DNA of 64,000 bases from Aliiroseovarius sediminilitoris (GCF_900109955.1 NZ_FOJB01000001.1:2666001-2730000), one strand, 5' to 3'; positions 46,587-57,332 are shown, counted from the first letter of the stretch. Program-made: numbers and translations. The notes: generated from the letters alone by a model not told the origin.

Positions 46587-47927
46587 GGCGGCGGTTTCGA
46601 CCTCGGCCACGATGCCGTCGACGACTTCGGCAAGCAGTGCATCATCCTCGCATTCTGCCATGACACGGATCAACGGCTCGGTTCCCGACTTGCGGATCAA
46701 CAGACGCCCTTGCCCGTTCAATTTCGTCTCGGCATCCGAGATGACGGCTTTCACGCTGTCAGCCTCAAGCGGCGTTTGCCCGGCAGAGTAGCGGACGTTT
46801 TTCAGAAGCTGCGGCACGGTATCGAACACCCTGCACAGTTCGGACGCAGGTTTGCCGGTTTCGATCATGCAGGCCAGAAACTGGATACCCGCCAGCAGAC
46901 CATCACCCGTCGTTGCGAAATCGGTCATGACGATATGACCCGACTGTTCGCCGCCAAGGTTGTAGCCCCCGGCGCGCATTGCTTCCACAACATGGCGGTC
47001 GCCGACCCTGGTGCGCAACAGTTCCAGCCCTTGCGCTGACATGAACCGCTCCAGTCCAAGATTGGACATCACGGTCGCAACCAGCTTGCCACCTTTCAGG
47101 CGTCCTTCACTCGCCCAATGGCTTGCGAACAGACCCATGACCTGATCGCCATCGGCAACCTGCCCTTTTTCGTCGATAATCATGATGCGGTCGGCGTCGC
47201 CATCAAGACAGATGCCCAGATCGGCGCCGGTTTCCACGACTGTCCTGGCCGCCAGAGCTGTGTCGGTGGACCCGCACCCCTTGTTGATATTGGTGCCATC
47301 GGGCGCAACGCCCACCGGCACAATCTCGGCCCCCAGTTCCCAAAGGGTTTCCGGCGCAGTGCGATAGGCGGCCCCATTGGCACAATCAATCACGACCTTG
47401 ATCCCGTTCAACCGCTTGTTTTCGGGGAAGGTCGTTTTCAGGTATTCGGTATAGCGCATCCGCCCTTCGTCGATCCGCTTGGCCCGCCCGATGTTTTGGT
47501 TCTGAACGGGGTCGACACCGTGGTGCACAAGACTTTCGATCTCGGCCTCGTCCTCGTCCGACAGTTTGAACCCATCGGGGCCGAAGAACTTGATACCATT
47601 GTCATGATAGGGGTTGTGCGACGCCGAGATCATGATCCCAAGATCCGCCCGCATCGAGTGTGTCAGCCGCCCCACGGCTGGGGTCGGAACCGGACCCAGC
47701 AACAGCACATTCATACCGGTCGAGGTCAGACCAGCGGTCAATGCGTTTTCCAGCATATAACCTGACAAGCGCGTATCCTTGCCGATTACCACACGGTGGC
47801 CATTCGACCCATCACGGCGAAAATGGCGGCCAGCGGCAGCGCCCAGCTTCAGAGCCATCTCTGCGGTCATTGGCCAGCTGTTTGCCAGACCCCGCACGCC
47901 GTCTGTTCCGAAAAGTCTATCAACCAC
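46575..47927 (-). CDS. glmM: Phosphoglucosamine mutase
   Basis: A 450-residue phosphohexose mutase making glucosamine-1-phosphate for UDP-GlcNAc. The phosphoserine is Ser103 in [12 protein letters not shown], the metal loop is DGDADR, and a [11 protein letters not shown] segment ends the C-terminal domain. It starts with GTG at 47927, three bases after the folP stop, with a GAGAG site; no ATG serves. folP-glmM is a usual proteobacterial order. Confidence 0.94.
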   Translation of the reverse strand: MVDRLFGTDGVRGLANSWPMTAEMALKLGAAAGRHFRRDGSNGHRVVIGKDTRLSGYMLENALTAGLTSTGMNVLLLGPVPTPAVGRLTHSMRADLGIMISASHNPYHDNGIKFFGPDGFKLSDEDEAEIESLVHHGVDPVQNQNIGRAKRIDEGRMRYTEYLKTTFPENKRLNGIKVVIDCANGAAYRTAPETLWELGAEIVPVGVAPDGTNINKGCGSTDTALAARTVVETGADLGICLDGDADRIMIIDEKGQVADGDQVMGLFASHWASEGRLKGGKLVATVMSNLGLERFMSAQGLELLRTRVGDRHVVEAMRAGGYNLGGEQSGHIVMTDFATTGDGLLAGIQFLACMIETGKPASELCRVFDTVPQLLKNVRYSAGQTPLEADSVKAVISDAETKLNGQGRLLIRKSGTEPLIRVMAECEDDALLAEVVDGIVAEVETAASSG

Positions 47928-47930
47928 TGC

Positions 47931-48938
47931 CTAGCTCTCTCTTTTCATCATTGCCTGTTGCAGGCGAATGGCCTGCCGGGTCTCATACGTGTCGTGGACC
48001 CTTAGGATCTGTGCCCCATTCTGCACGCCATGCAACACAACAGCCAGCGACCCAGCCAATCGCTCTTTCGCCTCGGCGGCCTGTCCGATTGTCCCAATGA
48101 ACCGCTTGCGCGACACGCCCAGAAGGATTGGCAGACCCAGATCGTGTAACAGTGACAGGTTTCTGAGCAAAGTCACATTGTGTTCCAGAGTCTTACCAAA
48201 CCCGATACCGGGGTCGGTCACTATCCGCTCACGCGCAATACCACGACCAGTCGCAAAGGCGATACGATCCTCCAGGAAATCCATCACGTCAAACAACACG
48301 TCATCATATCGTGGGTTGTGCTGCATGGTATCCGGCCGCCCCTGCGCGTGCATCAGGCAGACCGGCACGTCACGCTCGGCCACCAGATCGGCAAGCTCTG
48401 GGTCGAAGGTAAACGCGGCCACGTCATTGACCATATTGGCGCCTGCGTCCAACGCGGCCTCGGCCACACGCGCTTTTCGGGTGTCGATGGAAATCGGAGT
48501 GGTGATCCCGGCGTTGCGTATCGCTGCGATGACCTTCGATGTGCGGCGGATTTCTTCGGCCACCGACACCTCCTCTGCGCCGGGTCGGGTGCTTTCACCG
48601 CCGATGTCCAGAATATCGGCCTCTTCTGCCATCTGGCGGGCACGGGTGACAGCGGCGTCCAGGCTGGCGTGATCGCCGCCATCAGAAAAGCTGTCAGGTG
48701 TGACGTTCAAGACACCCATTATCCTGGGGCGGTCCATCGGCAGACCGCATATTGGCGCACGACGTTGCGACAGCCGGGTTTGCTCCTGCGCTGTGCACTC
48801 TGCCAAAGATTTCCGAGTTGCCGGGACATTGCGGTCGCGCAACAACACTTCATCGAACCACAGGTCGGCGGACCCGGCAAGCGAATGACCCGCGAAAGGC
48901 ACGCCTGACCGCGCGATGGGTTGCAGGCGCGCGGTCAT
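47931..48938 (-). CDS. folP: Dihydropteroate synthase
   Basis: A 335-residue TIM-barrel enzyme joining pABA to the pterin diphosphate. RIMGVLNVTPDSFSDGG and DIGGESTRPGAE are the substrate loops, and ISIDTRKARVAEAAL and GVSRKRFIG complete the barrel. About 65 residues before the barrel form an N-terminal extension. Its ATG overlaps the folB stop (ATGA), so translation is coupled. It is the sulfonamide target in related bacteria. Confidence 0.93.
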   Translation of the reverse strand: MTARLQPIARSGVPFAGHSLAGSADLWFDEVLLRDRNVPATRKSLAECTAQEQTRLSQRRAPICGLPMDRPRIMGVLNVTPDSFSDGGDHASLDAAVTRARQMAEEADILDIGGESTRPGAEEVSVAEEIRRTSKVIAAIRNAGITTPISIDTRKARVAEAALDAGANMVNDVAAFTFDPELADLVAERDVPVCLMHAQGRPDTMQHNPRYDDVLFDVMDFLEDRIAFATGRGIARERIVTDPGIGFGKTLEHNVTLLRNLSLLHDLGLPILLGVSRKRFIGTIGQAAEAKERLAGSLAVVLHGVQNGAQILRVHDTYETRQAIRLQQAMMKRES

Positions 48939-49819
48939 GGCAAATCGGCCAGAGCGCTGTGGGCCGGACCAACCGTCACGACCGTTTCTGCCCCCATCAA
49001 TCTGGCGAACCATTGGGCAAGGCGAGGGGGGGTGAAATCGCGCGGGCCGTCCACAGCGTCCAGCACGAGTTTAGAGGGTGCCCAAACGCTGATCTGGTTG
49101 TTTTTCATGCCCCAATCCAGTTCGGTCCGCGTTCCGACCACGACGCACCGCTTGTCGATGGCGGTCAGGCGCCAGGCGTTTTGTTCGATCTCCAACAGAT
49201 CAATGTGTCTTTGCGCGTCACCGTCAGCAACCTGCGGAACACGGGTGACAGCAGGGCCGACGCACAAAACAAAGGCGCGCGAGTCCGCGCCGAGGCGATC
49301 CAGAAACAGCGGCAAATCCGGGTCGGCAAACGCTTCGTTTTCCAGCAATATCACCCGCAAGTCCGGGGCCGCATGGGTGTCGCGCTGTGACGCCACGGTT
49401 TCGCGGGTGCGCATGATTTCGACCCCTAACTTGCCGGGGCCACGATCCAGCTTCTCGATCCGCACAAAGACGCGCAGCGGCTGCGGTTCTGCCAAAATGC
49501 GCTCTGCTATTCGCTCTGCCAAGGTTTCAAGCAGGTTCAGACGTTCCGCAGCAAGCTCAGCCGTGATCGCTTCGGTGATTGTATCATAGGACAGGATATC
49601 ATCGACATCATCGGTCTGCGCGCCTTGGCTTGGAGCAACCTCGACCACAACGCTGAAGCTAAGCCGTTGCGTCGTGTCGCGTTCGGATTGAAAAGCCCCG
49701 ATTTCGACCTCGACCTGATGATCGCGCACGGAAATGCGGTCGGGCGTGGGGGTCTGGTCCGGCTGTGACGCGGCGCGAAGGTCCAATGATCCAAAGGCGG
49801 CTGCGGTTTCGTCTGTCAT
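48935..49819 (-). CDS. folB: Dihydroneopterin aldolase with a C-terminal extension
   Basis: A 294-residue protein, more than twice the usual length of FolB (about 120 residues). The aldolase domain lies in about residues 25-135 (ISVRDHQVEVEIGAFQSERDT, with DDILSYDTITEAITA and LLETLAERIAERIL, then VRIEKLDRG). The following 140 residues have no family I recognise; they contain hydrophobic beta-like stretches and acidic patches. The start at 49819 follows GAGGG by six bases. folB-folP-glmM form a coupled operon. Similar long FolB proteins may exist in Rhodobacterales. Confidence 0.85.
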   Translation of the reverse strand: MTDETAAAFGSLDLRAASQPDQTPTPDRISVRDHQVEVEIGAFQSERDTTQRLSFSVVVEVAPSQGAQTDDVDDILSYDTITEAITAELAAERLNLLETLAERIAERILAEPQPLRVFVRIEKLDRGPGKLGVEIMRTRETVASQRDTHAAPDLRVILLENEAFADPDLPLFLDRLGADSRAFVLCVGPAVTRVPQVADGDAQRHIDLLEIEQNAWRLTAIDKRCVVVGTRTELDWGMKNNQISVWAPSKLVLDAVDGPRDFTPPRLAQWFARLMGAETVVTVGPAHSALADLP

Positions 49820-49920
49820 TGTGACCCTCATCAAAGATGCGGTCACATTGCCCTTTTTAGAGGTCTGATTGCCAGCGCAAAACGACACAGACGCCCCTGG
49901 GCGCGTCACATGAAAGTACC

Positions 49921-50571
49921 TTATCGATAGAACCGATGCACGCCGATTTTCGCCGTGCGTGTCAATCGGCTGGCCCACGCAGGCGCGACGGCGCTGGTGT
50001 GATAATGTGTCGCTCCACCCGTCAAAGGGCGATCAATACCATCTATCATCGCGCGCGCAACCTTGCCCAACCGCGCAAACATGGCGGGTTCGTTGATCAC
50101 TTCGGGTCGACCGTCACAGGTGAATGTGAACTGACAGGCATATTTTCGACCCGTGCCCTGATTAATCACACCGCAAACTGAATTTGGATACCGAGGATTA
50201 TCGACCCGATTCATGATAACTTCGGCAACTGCGAACTGACCCTTGATCGTTTCCCCGCGCGCTTCGAAATACAGCGCTTCGGTCAGGCAGCGCGATTCTT
50301 CGTCCTGACGTGGCTTGGGAAGCGTCGCCAACCATTTGGGCGAATATTTCGTCGCCAGCACTTCATTTGGCGCGCTGACCTTGCGAGGGGACGGCAGGAT
50401 GCCGAGAGCTGCTATCCGGTCCTCAGCCATTGTCTCAACCGCGGTGCGATCACGCAGCAACAACGCGCCAAACGGGTTGGCGGCACTTTGTGCGACTGCG
50501 GATACTGGCATTGCCAGCGGCGCCAGAGCAAAGCAAAGCCCCGCAGCCACCTTCTGAAGAAGCTGAAACAT
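49921..50571 (-). CDS. Cell wall hydrolase, SleB/CwlJ type
   Basis: A 216-residue exported protein with an N-terminal signal ([28 protein letters not shown]). The hydrolase domain spans about 90-210 with [13 protein letters not shown] (catalytic Glu), [21 protein letters not shown] and [10 protein letters not shown]. Such enzymes cut glycan strands in peptidoglycan; in Rhodobacterales they are cell wall remodelling proteins rather than spore lytic enzymes. Cysteine pairs suggest disulfides in the periplasm. Confidence 0.88.
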   Translation of the reverse strand: MFQLLQKVAAGLCFALAPLAMPVSAVAQSAANPFGALLLRDRTAVETMAEDRIAALGILPSPRKVSAPNEVLATKYSPKWLATLPKPRQDEESRCLTEALYFEARGETIKGQFAVAEVIMNRVDNPRYPNSVCGVINQGTGRKYACQFTFTCDGRPEVINEPAMFARLGKVARAMIDGIDRPLTGGATHYHTSAVAPAWASRLTRTAKIGVHRFYR

Positions 50572-50725
50572 TCGTTATCCCCCCACACCGGAAAACGTTT
50601 GATGTCTGGCCGTCTGGGTACAAAAAAAAGCGGCTTTGGTCCAGTCAGGCAGGTTGTCACAGTGTGAGAGCGACGGTGAAAGTCGCCGATCTGAATGCCC
50701 TCTTCCAATGACTATTGTCATATTT

Positions 50726-53275
50726 TCAGTCTATTAGCCTATATTCCTCTGCCCAACCCTCCAGCGCAAGGTGAGCGGCGGCCAATCGGGCGATGGGCAC
50801 TCGAAAGGGGGAACACGATACATAGTCAAAGCCGGCATCGCGACAGAATCGGATCGATTCTGGGTTGCCGCCATGTTCGCCACAGATCGACAAAGTCAGA
50901 TCATGGTTCGCATCCCGCCCGCGTGTTGCACCCATCTGCAACAGCTCGCCGACCCCGTCAGCGTCTAGCATGTGAAACGGGTCTTCTTCATAGACACCCT
51001 GGGCCACATATTCGCCCATGAAGCGACCTGCGTCATCGCGCGACAGGCCATAGGTCATCTGGGTCAGGTCATTGGTCCCGAAAGACATGAAGGCGGCATG
51101 TTGCGCAATTTCGCCCGCGCGCAGGGCGGCACGCGGCGTTTCCACCATCACACCCAACCGATAGGTGAAATCCGATCCGGTTTCGATGCGCACTTCGGCG
51201 GCCACGGCGTCGACCCGAGCCTTTACCATCTCAACCTCGCGCTTGGCTGATACAAGCGGGATCATCACCTCGGGCACCACGGGATCGCCAAGTTTGGAGG
51301 CCGCGACCGTTGCTTCAAATATCGCGCGGGCCTGCATGTCATAGATTTCCGGCACAGTGATGCCCAGGCGCACGCCGCGCATGCCCAGCATCGGGTTGAA
51401 TTCGCGCAGGCCATCCACCCGCCGTTCAACGTCGCGCAAGGGCAGGTCGAGCGCCTCGGCCAGTTCCCGCAGACCTTCGCGCCCATGCGGCAAAAACTCG
51501 TGCAGCGGCGGGTCGAACAGGCGGATGCAAACCGGCAGACCTTGCATAATCTCGAACAGCTCGGTGAAATCGTCGCGCTGCATCGGCAGCAGACGGTCAA
51601 GCGCAGTCCGGCGATCATTGGCGTGATCGGCAAAGATCATTTCGCGCATCGCCAGAAGGCGGTCATCGTCGATGAACATATGCTCGGTCCGGCACAGGCC
51701 AATGCCTTCGGCGGCAAACATGCGGGCATTGCGCGCATCAGGCGGTGTGTCAGCGTTCGCCCGCACGCCTATATCGCGAAACTCATCCGCCCAAGCCATC
51801 AGGGTCTGGAACCCCTCGCCCAGTTCGGGCGGCAACATGTTCACCGCGCCCGCATAGGCAAAGCCAAGCGCACCATCAATGCTGATCACGTCGCCTTCGA
51901 CAAATTCGCGTCCATCCTTGGCGATCAGTTTACGCTGCTTCTTGTCCAGCGACAGGTCTTGCGCACCGACCACACAAGGCAGGCCCAGACCACGCGCGAT
52001 CACTGCCGCATGGCTGGTAATACCGCCCCGGACCGTTAGAATGCCTTTGGCCGCGTGCATACCACGTATATCTTCCGGGCTGGTTTCGCTGCGCACGAGG
52101 ACGCAGTTTTCACCTTGGGCCGCCATGGCCTGCGCTGCGCGGGCGTTGAAGACGATCTTGCCTGTTGCGGCCCCCGGACTGGCGGCAATCCCCTGGGCAA
52201 AACGGTCACGCTTGTCGCTTGGGTCAAACTGGCTGTGCAGCAATTCGCTGAGCGCACGGGGGGGAATACGCAAGACAGCCTCTTCCCGGCTGATGATCCC
52301 GTCATTGGCCAGTGATACGGCAATGCGCACGTTGGCACGTTCACTGCGCTGCACCCGCACGGCGTCGAGGATGAACAGTTCCTCATTGTCGATGGTAAAC
52401 TCAATCTCCATCTCTTCGCGCAAACGCGTCCGGCACAGCTCGCCGTATTTCAGCAGATTGGCGAAGTTTTCCGGTAAAACCTCTTCGATTGAACGCCCGC
52501 GACGATCTTTTGTCAGATACATGACGTCGCGGTCTTCGGCGTCGGTCAACGCGTCCCGACCCTGGCTCTTACACAGATAGCGCCCGCGAATTTCTCTGCG
52601 GCCGGTCTGTCCGTTGACGAACTGAATGACACCTGACCCACAAGTATTTTGCCCGACACCCAAGGCCATTTTCTGCACCACAAGTCCCAGCCCTGCATCC
52701 GCCGGCGCCCCCTTGGCCTGCCGCAGTAGCCGCGCCGTCGTACCCTCCCACGCGCGCGCCATCGAGCGTAGGATTTCAGCCAATTGTTCTTTCGGATCCT
52801 GCGGGAAATAGCTCTCGGTTTCTTCCTCGTAAAGCTCTAGCGCCGCGCGCAAAGCGTCTGGGGATGGCGTCGAAAAGGTTTCGAATTCGTCAGGATCCAG
52901 ACGCCCGACATGAACAGCATAGGACTGGATGAACCGCAAATAAAGCGCGTTGGCCGCGGTTTCCCCATGCGACTTTGTCAGCCTGGCATGAACCGCGTCA
53001 TTCATGCCGATGTTCAGTATAGCCCCCGGGCCACCCCAATCTGGGTCTTCGGATGACGGTCGCACCGAAACCAGTGGGTCAGAGCCAAAAAGTGCAAGCA
53101 TCGCGCCAAGATCAGGCATGTCGCCTGCGGATATACCGTGAACGGCGTCGAAACTCAGGGCGACGGTAAGTGGTACAGGCATATCCAGCCGGATCAGGCG
53201 TTGCAGGCATTTCGCCCGCCCGCCATGGCGTGCGTTCTCAATCGCCGCTGTCGGCGTGATCTCTGTGAAGGTCAT
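50726..53275 (-). CDS. PPDK-like PEP-utilising enzyme
   Basis: An 849-residue protein resembling pyruvate, phosphate dikinase. An ATP-grasp region lies in about 30-340, the phosphohistidine domain has GGITSHAAVIARGLGLPCVVG near residue 415, and the C-terminal TIM barrel holds RTEHMF, CIRLFDPPLHEFLP and the catalytic CGEHGG (Cys798). The N-terminal start differs from canonical PPDK, with a GGRAKCLQRL segment. It could interconvert pyruvate and PEP, or be a specialised paralogue. ATG at 53275 has only a weak GAGAG site; a GTG at 53284 is alternative. It follows glyS by 168 bases. Confidence 0.8.
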   Translation of the reverse strand: MTFTEITPTAAIENARHGGRAKCLQRLIRLDMPVPLTVALSFDAVHGISAGDMPDLGAMLALFGSDPLVSVRPSSEDPDWGGPGAILNIGMNDAVHARLTKSHGETAANALYLRFIQSYAVHVGRLDPDEFETFSTPSPDALRAALELYEEETESYFPQDPKEQLAEILRSMARAWEGTTARLLRQAKGAPADAGLGLVVQKMALGVGQNTCGSGVIQFVNGQTGRREIRGRYLCKSQGRDALTDAEDRDVMYLTKDRRGRSIEEVLPENFANLLKYGELCRTRLREEMEIEFTIDNEELFILDAVRVQRSERANVRIAVSLANDGIISREEAVLRIPPRALSELLHSQFDPSDKRDRFAQGIAASPGAATGKIVFNARAAQAMAAQGENCVLVRSETSPEDIRGMHAAKGILTVRGGITSHAAVIARGLGLPCVVGAQDLSLDKKQRKLIAKDGREFVEGDVISIDGALGFAYAGAVNMLPPELGEGFQTLMAWADEFRDIGVRANADTPPDARNARMFAAEGIGLCRTEHMFIDDDRLLAMREMIFADHANDRRTALDRLLPMQRDDFTELFEIMQGLPVCIRLFDPPLHEFLPHGREGLRELAEALDLPLRDVERRVDGLREFNPMLGMRGVRLGITVPEIYDMQARAIFEATVAASKLGDPVVPEVMIPLVSAKREVEMVKARVDAVAAEVRIETGSDFTYRLGVMVETPRAALRAGEIAQHAAFMSFGTNDLTQMTYGLSRDDAGRFMGEYVAQGVYEEDPFHMLDADGVGELLQMGATRGRDANHDLTLSICGEHGGNPESIRFCRDAGFDYVSCSPFRVPIARLAAAHLALEGWAEEYRLID

Positions 53276-53388
53276 GGCTCTCACTTTTTCTGCACCGCAG
53301 CACGGATGTCATACGCCACCATAGCGCGCGCGGCGCGTCAAACAAGTGCTACGTTATATGCAATACACGCGACAAAATGGGACCGTAT

Positions 53389-53433
53389 CTGACCGGGTCA
53401 GCCCGGTTGCCACAAATATGCGGGGGCAACCGG
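53389..53433. repeat. Two adjacent hairpins downstream of glyS
   Basis: CTGACC/GGTCAG around one G (53389-53401) and CCGGTTGCC/GGCAACCGG (53403-53411 and 53425-53433). They lie in the 168-base space between glyS and the PPDK-like gene. No U-tract follows, so they may be an mRNA 3'-end structure rather than a terminator. Confidence 0.4.
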
Positions 53434-53443
53434 AAGAAACACG

Positions 53444-55669
53444 TCAGCCTTCGATACGGGACAGGTCTGCGACGCCCGCACAGATCATTCGAATACGTGA
53501 TAACAGGTTCAGACGGTTGCGGCGCACCACCTGATTGTCGGTATTGATTTGAACCGCTTCAAAAAACGTATCGATGGGCGCGCGCAGACTGGCCATCGCC
53601 TGCATGGCGGCGGCGAAATCCTCGGCCTCCATCGCTGGTTTGATCGCGGCTTCCGCTGTGTCCAGCGCGGCAAACAACGCCTTTTCCTCGTCCGCTTCTG
53701 CGAATTTCACATCAGCGCCATAGGAATATTCAACACCGTCCTTATCTTCCGCCTGCGCCAGAATGTTGCTGGAGCGTTTGACCCCTTGCAGCAGGTTCTC
53801 ACCGTCCTCGGTGGACAGAAAGGCGGTCAGTGCCGCGGCGCGTTTGACCAGCAGCGTCAGGTCGTCATTGTTTGGCATCGCAAGGCAGGCGTCGATCACG
53901 TCGTGGCGCACGCCTTTGTCGCGGAGGTAGACTTTCAGACGATCATGGAAGAAACCGAGCAGGTCGCGCGAAGTATCGGGCAGGCTTTCTTTCACCTTCT
54001 CAAGATGCTTGGACAAATCGCCGTCGAAATGGTCCAAGACTGTGCGGATGGCTGCGCCGAACACGCCATGGTCCGCGATCTCTTTGTCCAGATCGCGCAG
54101 CAAAGCTTCGCGCACGGACCCGTTTTCATTCAATTCAATCTCGTGACGCAGCAATTGGGCATCGAAAAGCTGGTCCAGCGCGATACGCAGATCATTCTCC
54201 AACACCAACCGGATCACCCCCAGCGCCGCGCGGCGCAGTGCAAACGGGTCTTTCGAGCCGGTGGGCTTTTCATCAATCGCCCAGAAGCCCGTCAGAGTAT
54301 CCAGCTTATCGGCCAACGCCACAGCCACGGAAACCGGGGCAGACGGCACATCATCTGACGGTCCAAGCGGGGAATAATGTTCCATCGCCGCATTCGCGAC
54401 CTCGACCGGGTAGCCTGCGGGCGCGGCATAGTATTTGCCCATCAGGCCCTGAAGCTCTGGAAATTCATAGACCATCTCGGATGACAGATCGGCCTTGGCC
54501 CAGCGCCCGGCTTTTGCGGCCAGGTCAGGATCAGCGTCAACGGATGGAGCAATCGCGCGGGCCAACTGCGCAATTCGTTCGATCCGCTCGCCTTGCGTGC
54601 CCAGCTTGTTGTGGAAGGTGACGTTCGACAGGCTGTCCAGCCACGGCGCACCACCGGTTTCGGCCACACGCAGATCGTTCTCCCAGAAAAACTTGGCATC
54701 GGCCAGACGGGCGGACAGCACCTTCTGGTTGCCCGCCAATATGGTCGCCCCATGATCCGCTGTTTCGCGGTTAGCGACGGTCACGAATTTCTCGATCAGG
54801 CCCGATTTCGGGTTTTTCACCGAAAAGAATTTCTGATGCTCGCGCATGGATGTCTGCAAAACCTCCGGCGGCAACGGGATGAATTCATCCGCAATATCGC
54901 CCATCAACACGACGGGCCATTCGACCAGCCCCGCAACCTCGGCCAGCAGGCCCCGATCCTCGACGATCTCCAACCCTTGGGCAAACGCCGCATTCTGCGC
55001 TTCGGCCCAGATATGATCGGCGCGCTCGTCGGACGACAGGATCACCTTGGTGGCTTTCAACTTCGCCTCGTAATCCGCAAAACTGACCACGGCGAAAGGT
55101 CCGGGTGCCATGAAACGATGCCCTTCGGTCATGTCGCCCGCTTTGATCCCGTCGACATCCAAAGGCACCACACTTGCCCCCGCCTCATCCGACAGGATGC
55201 ACAGGATCGAATGTAGCGGGCGCACCCAACGCAGGCTGCCCGCGCCCCAGCGCATGGCTTTGGGCCAGGGGAAGTTGCGGATTGCGGCCTCCAGCACCTC
55301 GGCGACGATATCGGCAGCGGGGCGGCCTTTCTGTTCGATCAATGCGAAGTAGACCGGGCCTTTGGGCGTGTCGCGTTCTTCAAGCTGTTCGCGGGTCAAA
55401 CCTGCGCCGCGCAAGAACCCATCGATTGCCTTGTCTGGTGCGCCCACCTTGGGCCCCTTACGCTCCTCGCGCGTGTCCGGCGATTTGTCCAGCAGCCCTT
55501 CGACGGCAAGTGTCAGGCGGCGCGGCGTCGACAACGCGGCGGCACCCGCATAGGTCAACCCGGCCTCGACCAGACCATCGGTCACGAGCTTTTTCAGATC
55601 CTCCGCAGCGCGTTTTTGCATCCGCGCCGGGATTTCTTCGGAAAAGAGTTCAATCAGCAGGTCGGGCAT
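53444..55669 (-). CDS. glyS: Glycyl-tRNA synthetase beta subunit
   Basis: A 741-residue beta chain of the tetrameric bacterial glycyl-tRNA synthetase. It starts MPDLLIELFSEEIPARMQ, the typical opening, and ends in the anticodon-binding region (KYYAAPAGYPVEVANA in the middle, then a helical tail). The ATG at 55669 is the conserved start; a GTG at 55678 overlaps the stop of the DUF6446-like gene. The gene order glyQ, small membrane gene, glyS makes one operon. Confidence 0.95.
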   Translation of the reverse strand: MPDLLIELFSEEIPARMQKRAAEDLKKLVTDGLVEAGLTYAGAAALSTPRRLTLAVEGLLDKSPDTREERKGPKVGAPDKAIDGFLRGAGLTREQLEERDTPKGPVYFALIEQKGRPAADIVAEVLEAAIRNFPWPKAMRWGAGSLRWVRPLHSILCILSDEAGASVVPLDVDGIKAGDMTEGHRFMAPGPFAVVSFADYEAKLKATKVILSSDERADHIWAEAQNAAFAQGLEIVEDRGLLAEVAGLVEWPVVLMGDIADEFIPLPPEVLQTSMREHQKFFSVKNPKSGLIEKFVTVANRETADHGATILAGNQKVLSARLADAKFFWENDLRVAETGGAPWLDSLSNVTFHNKLGTQGERIERIAQLARAIAPSVDADPDLAAKAGRWAKADLSSEMVYEFPELQGLMGKYYAAPAGYPVEVANAAMEHYSPLGPSDDVPSAPVSVAVALADKLDTLTGFWAIDEKPTGSKDPFALRRAALGVIRLVLENDLRIALDQLFDAQLLRHEIELNENGSVREALLRDLDKEIADHGVFGAAIRTVLDHFDGDLSKHLEKVKESLPDTSRDLLGFFHDRLKVYLRDKGVRHDVIDACLAMPNNDDLTLLVKRAAALTAFLSTEDGENLLQGVKRSSNILAQAEDKDGVEYSYGADVKFAEADEEKALFAALDTAEAAIKPAMEAEDFAAAMQAMASLRAPIDTFFEAVQINTDNQVVRRNRLNLLSRIRMICAGVADLSRIEG

Positions 55670-55674
55670 ATCGT

Positions 55675-56142
55675 TCACTCGCTGTATTTTTCGTTCAGCT
55701 GATGCCAGGCATAACCCCGGCCATCAGGGAAGATTGCGACCACACGGTCCACCCCGTCCTGAATGTCGCGTTCGCCCAAAAAGGCGATGGCTTCTCCGGC
55801 CTCCAAGGCGGCGCCTATCTGGCTGGCGTCAAAGCAGTCGAACCAGCCGGGTGCGGTCAGGGGCGTTGCCTGCTCATATGTCTTGAAGGTCTCGGTCAGC
55901 ATCGCAAGGCTCATGGTCGTAGTGAAACACCCGCGGAACCGAAGCGGAGAACTGTCGGCGTCAATCCCCTGAAAGTTTTCGTAAAGCACGACCTCGGGTT
56001 CGCCCGTTACAACATTCGTCATACGCAGTTCGGTGTTCAATGATACGTCGTCGTAATACGCGTAGAGCTGCAACCAATAGAGTGCCGCACCTGCGATAAG
56101 TGCTGTTATCACAATAAATATTCCAATGATCTTGCCGCTCAC
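55675..56142 (-). CDS. DUF6446-type membrane-anchored protein between glyQ and glyS
   Basis: A 155-residue protein beginning with GTG at 56142, which overlaps the glyQ stop (GTGA) and follows an AGAGGA ribosome site. A single N-terminal membrane segment ([23 protein letters not shown]) is followed by a soluble domain with conserved aromatic and Cys residues ([26 protein letters not shown]). I recall this class as DUF6446 in Rhodobacterales; function unknown. Its stop overlaps the glyS region, so all three genes are translationally coupled. Confidence 0.7.
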   Translation of the reverse strand: MSGKIIGIFIVITALIAGAALYWLQLYAYYDDVSLNTELRMTNVVTGEPEVVLYENFQGIDADSSPLRFRGCFTTTMSLAMLTETFKTYEQATPLTAPGWFDCFDASQIGAALEAGEAIAFLGERDIQDGVDRVVAIFPDGRGYAWHQLNEKYSE

Positions 56143-57080
56143 GCCGCGTCCTCTTTCGTCCAGCCACCTGCACGGGTCTGCACAAAGGCATCCGCACAGA
56201 GTTTTGCGAGCGCACGCACTCGCCCGATATAAGCCTGACGTTCCGTGACCGAAATCACGCCACGTGCATCCATCAGGTTGAACAAATGACTGGCCTTGAT
56301 GCATTGGTCATAAGCGGGATGCGCCATGACGATACGCTTGCCTGTCTTGGGATCCACATGTGCCTGATCAAGGATGGCGTTGCACTCTGCCTCGGCCTCT
56401 TCGAACTGTTTCAGCAGCACATCCGTGTTGGCCACGTCAAAATTCCAGCGGGCGTATTCTTCTTCCGTCTGCTTGAAGACGTCGCCATAGGTCAGCGGGA
56501 TTGGCGCACCGGGATCGTTGAACGGCATGTCCATCACGTGATCCACGCCAAGGATGTACATCGCCAGACGCTCAAGCCCATAGGTCAGTTCGCCTGAAAC
56601 AGGGTGGCAGTCATAGCCGCCAACTTGCTGGAAATACGTGAACTGACTGACTTCCATACCGTCGCACCAGACTTCCCACCCAAGACCCCAGGCCCCAAGC
56701 GTGGGACTTTCCCAGTCGTCTTCGACAAATCGGATGTCATGCAGATCCATGTCGATGCCGATGGCTTGCAGTGACCCAAGATAGAGGTCTTGCAGATTGG
56801 GCGGGCTGGGTTTGATCAGCACCTGATATTGATAGTAATGCTGCAATCGGTTCGGGTTTTCACCATAGCGCCCATCAGTCGGGCGTCGCGATGGTTGCAC
56901 ATAGGCCGCCGCCCACGGTTGAGAACCAAGCGAACGCAACGTGGTGGCCGGATGGAAGGTGCCCGCGCCAACTTCCATGTCGTAAGGTTGCAAGATCGCA
57001 CAGCCCTGTTCGGCCCAGTAGATCTGAAGCCGCAGGATGATCTCTTGAAAGCTTTTTGGACGCGTTTCGTTATTGCCCAT
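56139..57080 (-). CDS. glyQ: Glycyl-tRNA synthetase alpha subunit
   Basis: A 313-residue catalytic subunit. It carries [31 protein letters not shown] near the start and [28 protein letters not shown], the class II active-site pattern of GlyQ, then [24 protein letters not shown]. It charges tRNA-Gly with the GlyS beta chain. Its stop overlaps the next gene's GTG start. Confidence 0.95.
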   Translation of the reverse strand: MGNNETRPKSFQEIILRLQIYWAEQGCAILQPYDMEVGAGTFHPATTLRSLGSQPWAAAYVQPSRRPTDGRYGENPNRLQHYYQYQVLIKPSPPNLQDLYLGSLQAIGIDMDLHDIRFVEDDWESPTLGAWGLGWEVWCDGMEVSQFTYFQQVGGYDCHPVSGELTYGLERLAMYILGVDHVMDMPFNDPGAPIPLTYGDVFKQTEEEYARWNFDVANTDVLLKQFEEAEAECNAILDQAHVDPKTGKRIVMAHPAYDQCIKASHLFNLMDARGVISVTERQAYIGRVRALAKLCADAFVQTRAGGWTKEDAA

Positions 57081-57332
57081 GGCCCTGCCCGTATGGTCGT
57101 TCCCGGAATATCAGCCCTCAATACGGCGTGCCCCCCGAAGGGTCAACGCGTGAAAGCGCCGCTTTTGAACCGGTCAGGCTACAAGCGCTGGCGTTTCGCG
57201 TAAATATTGATGAACACGCTGGACCCACCGCACGAAACTGTCATATTGCGACCCAGTTATTGACCATGCCCAGGGGGGATGCTTATCTGCCCGAAGACTT
57301 TTCAAGCCATGCCGCGAAGGCCACGAGGATCC

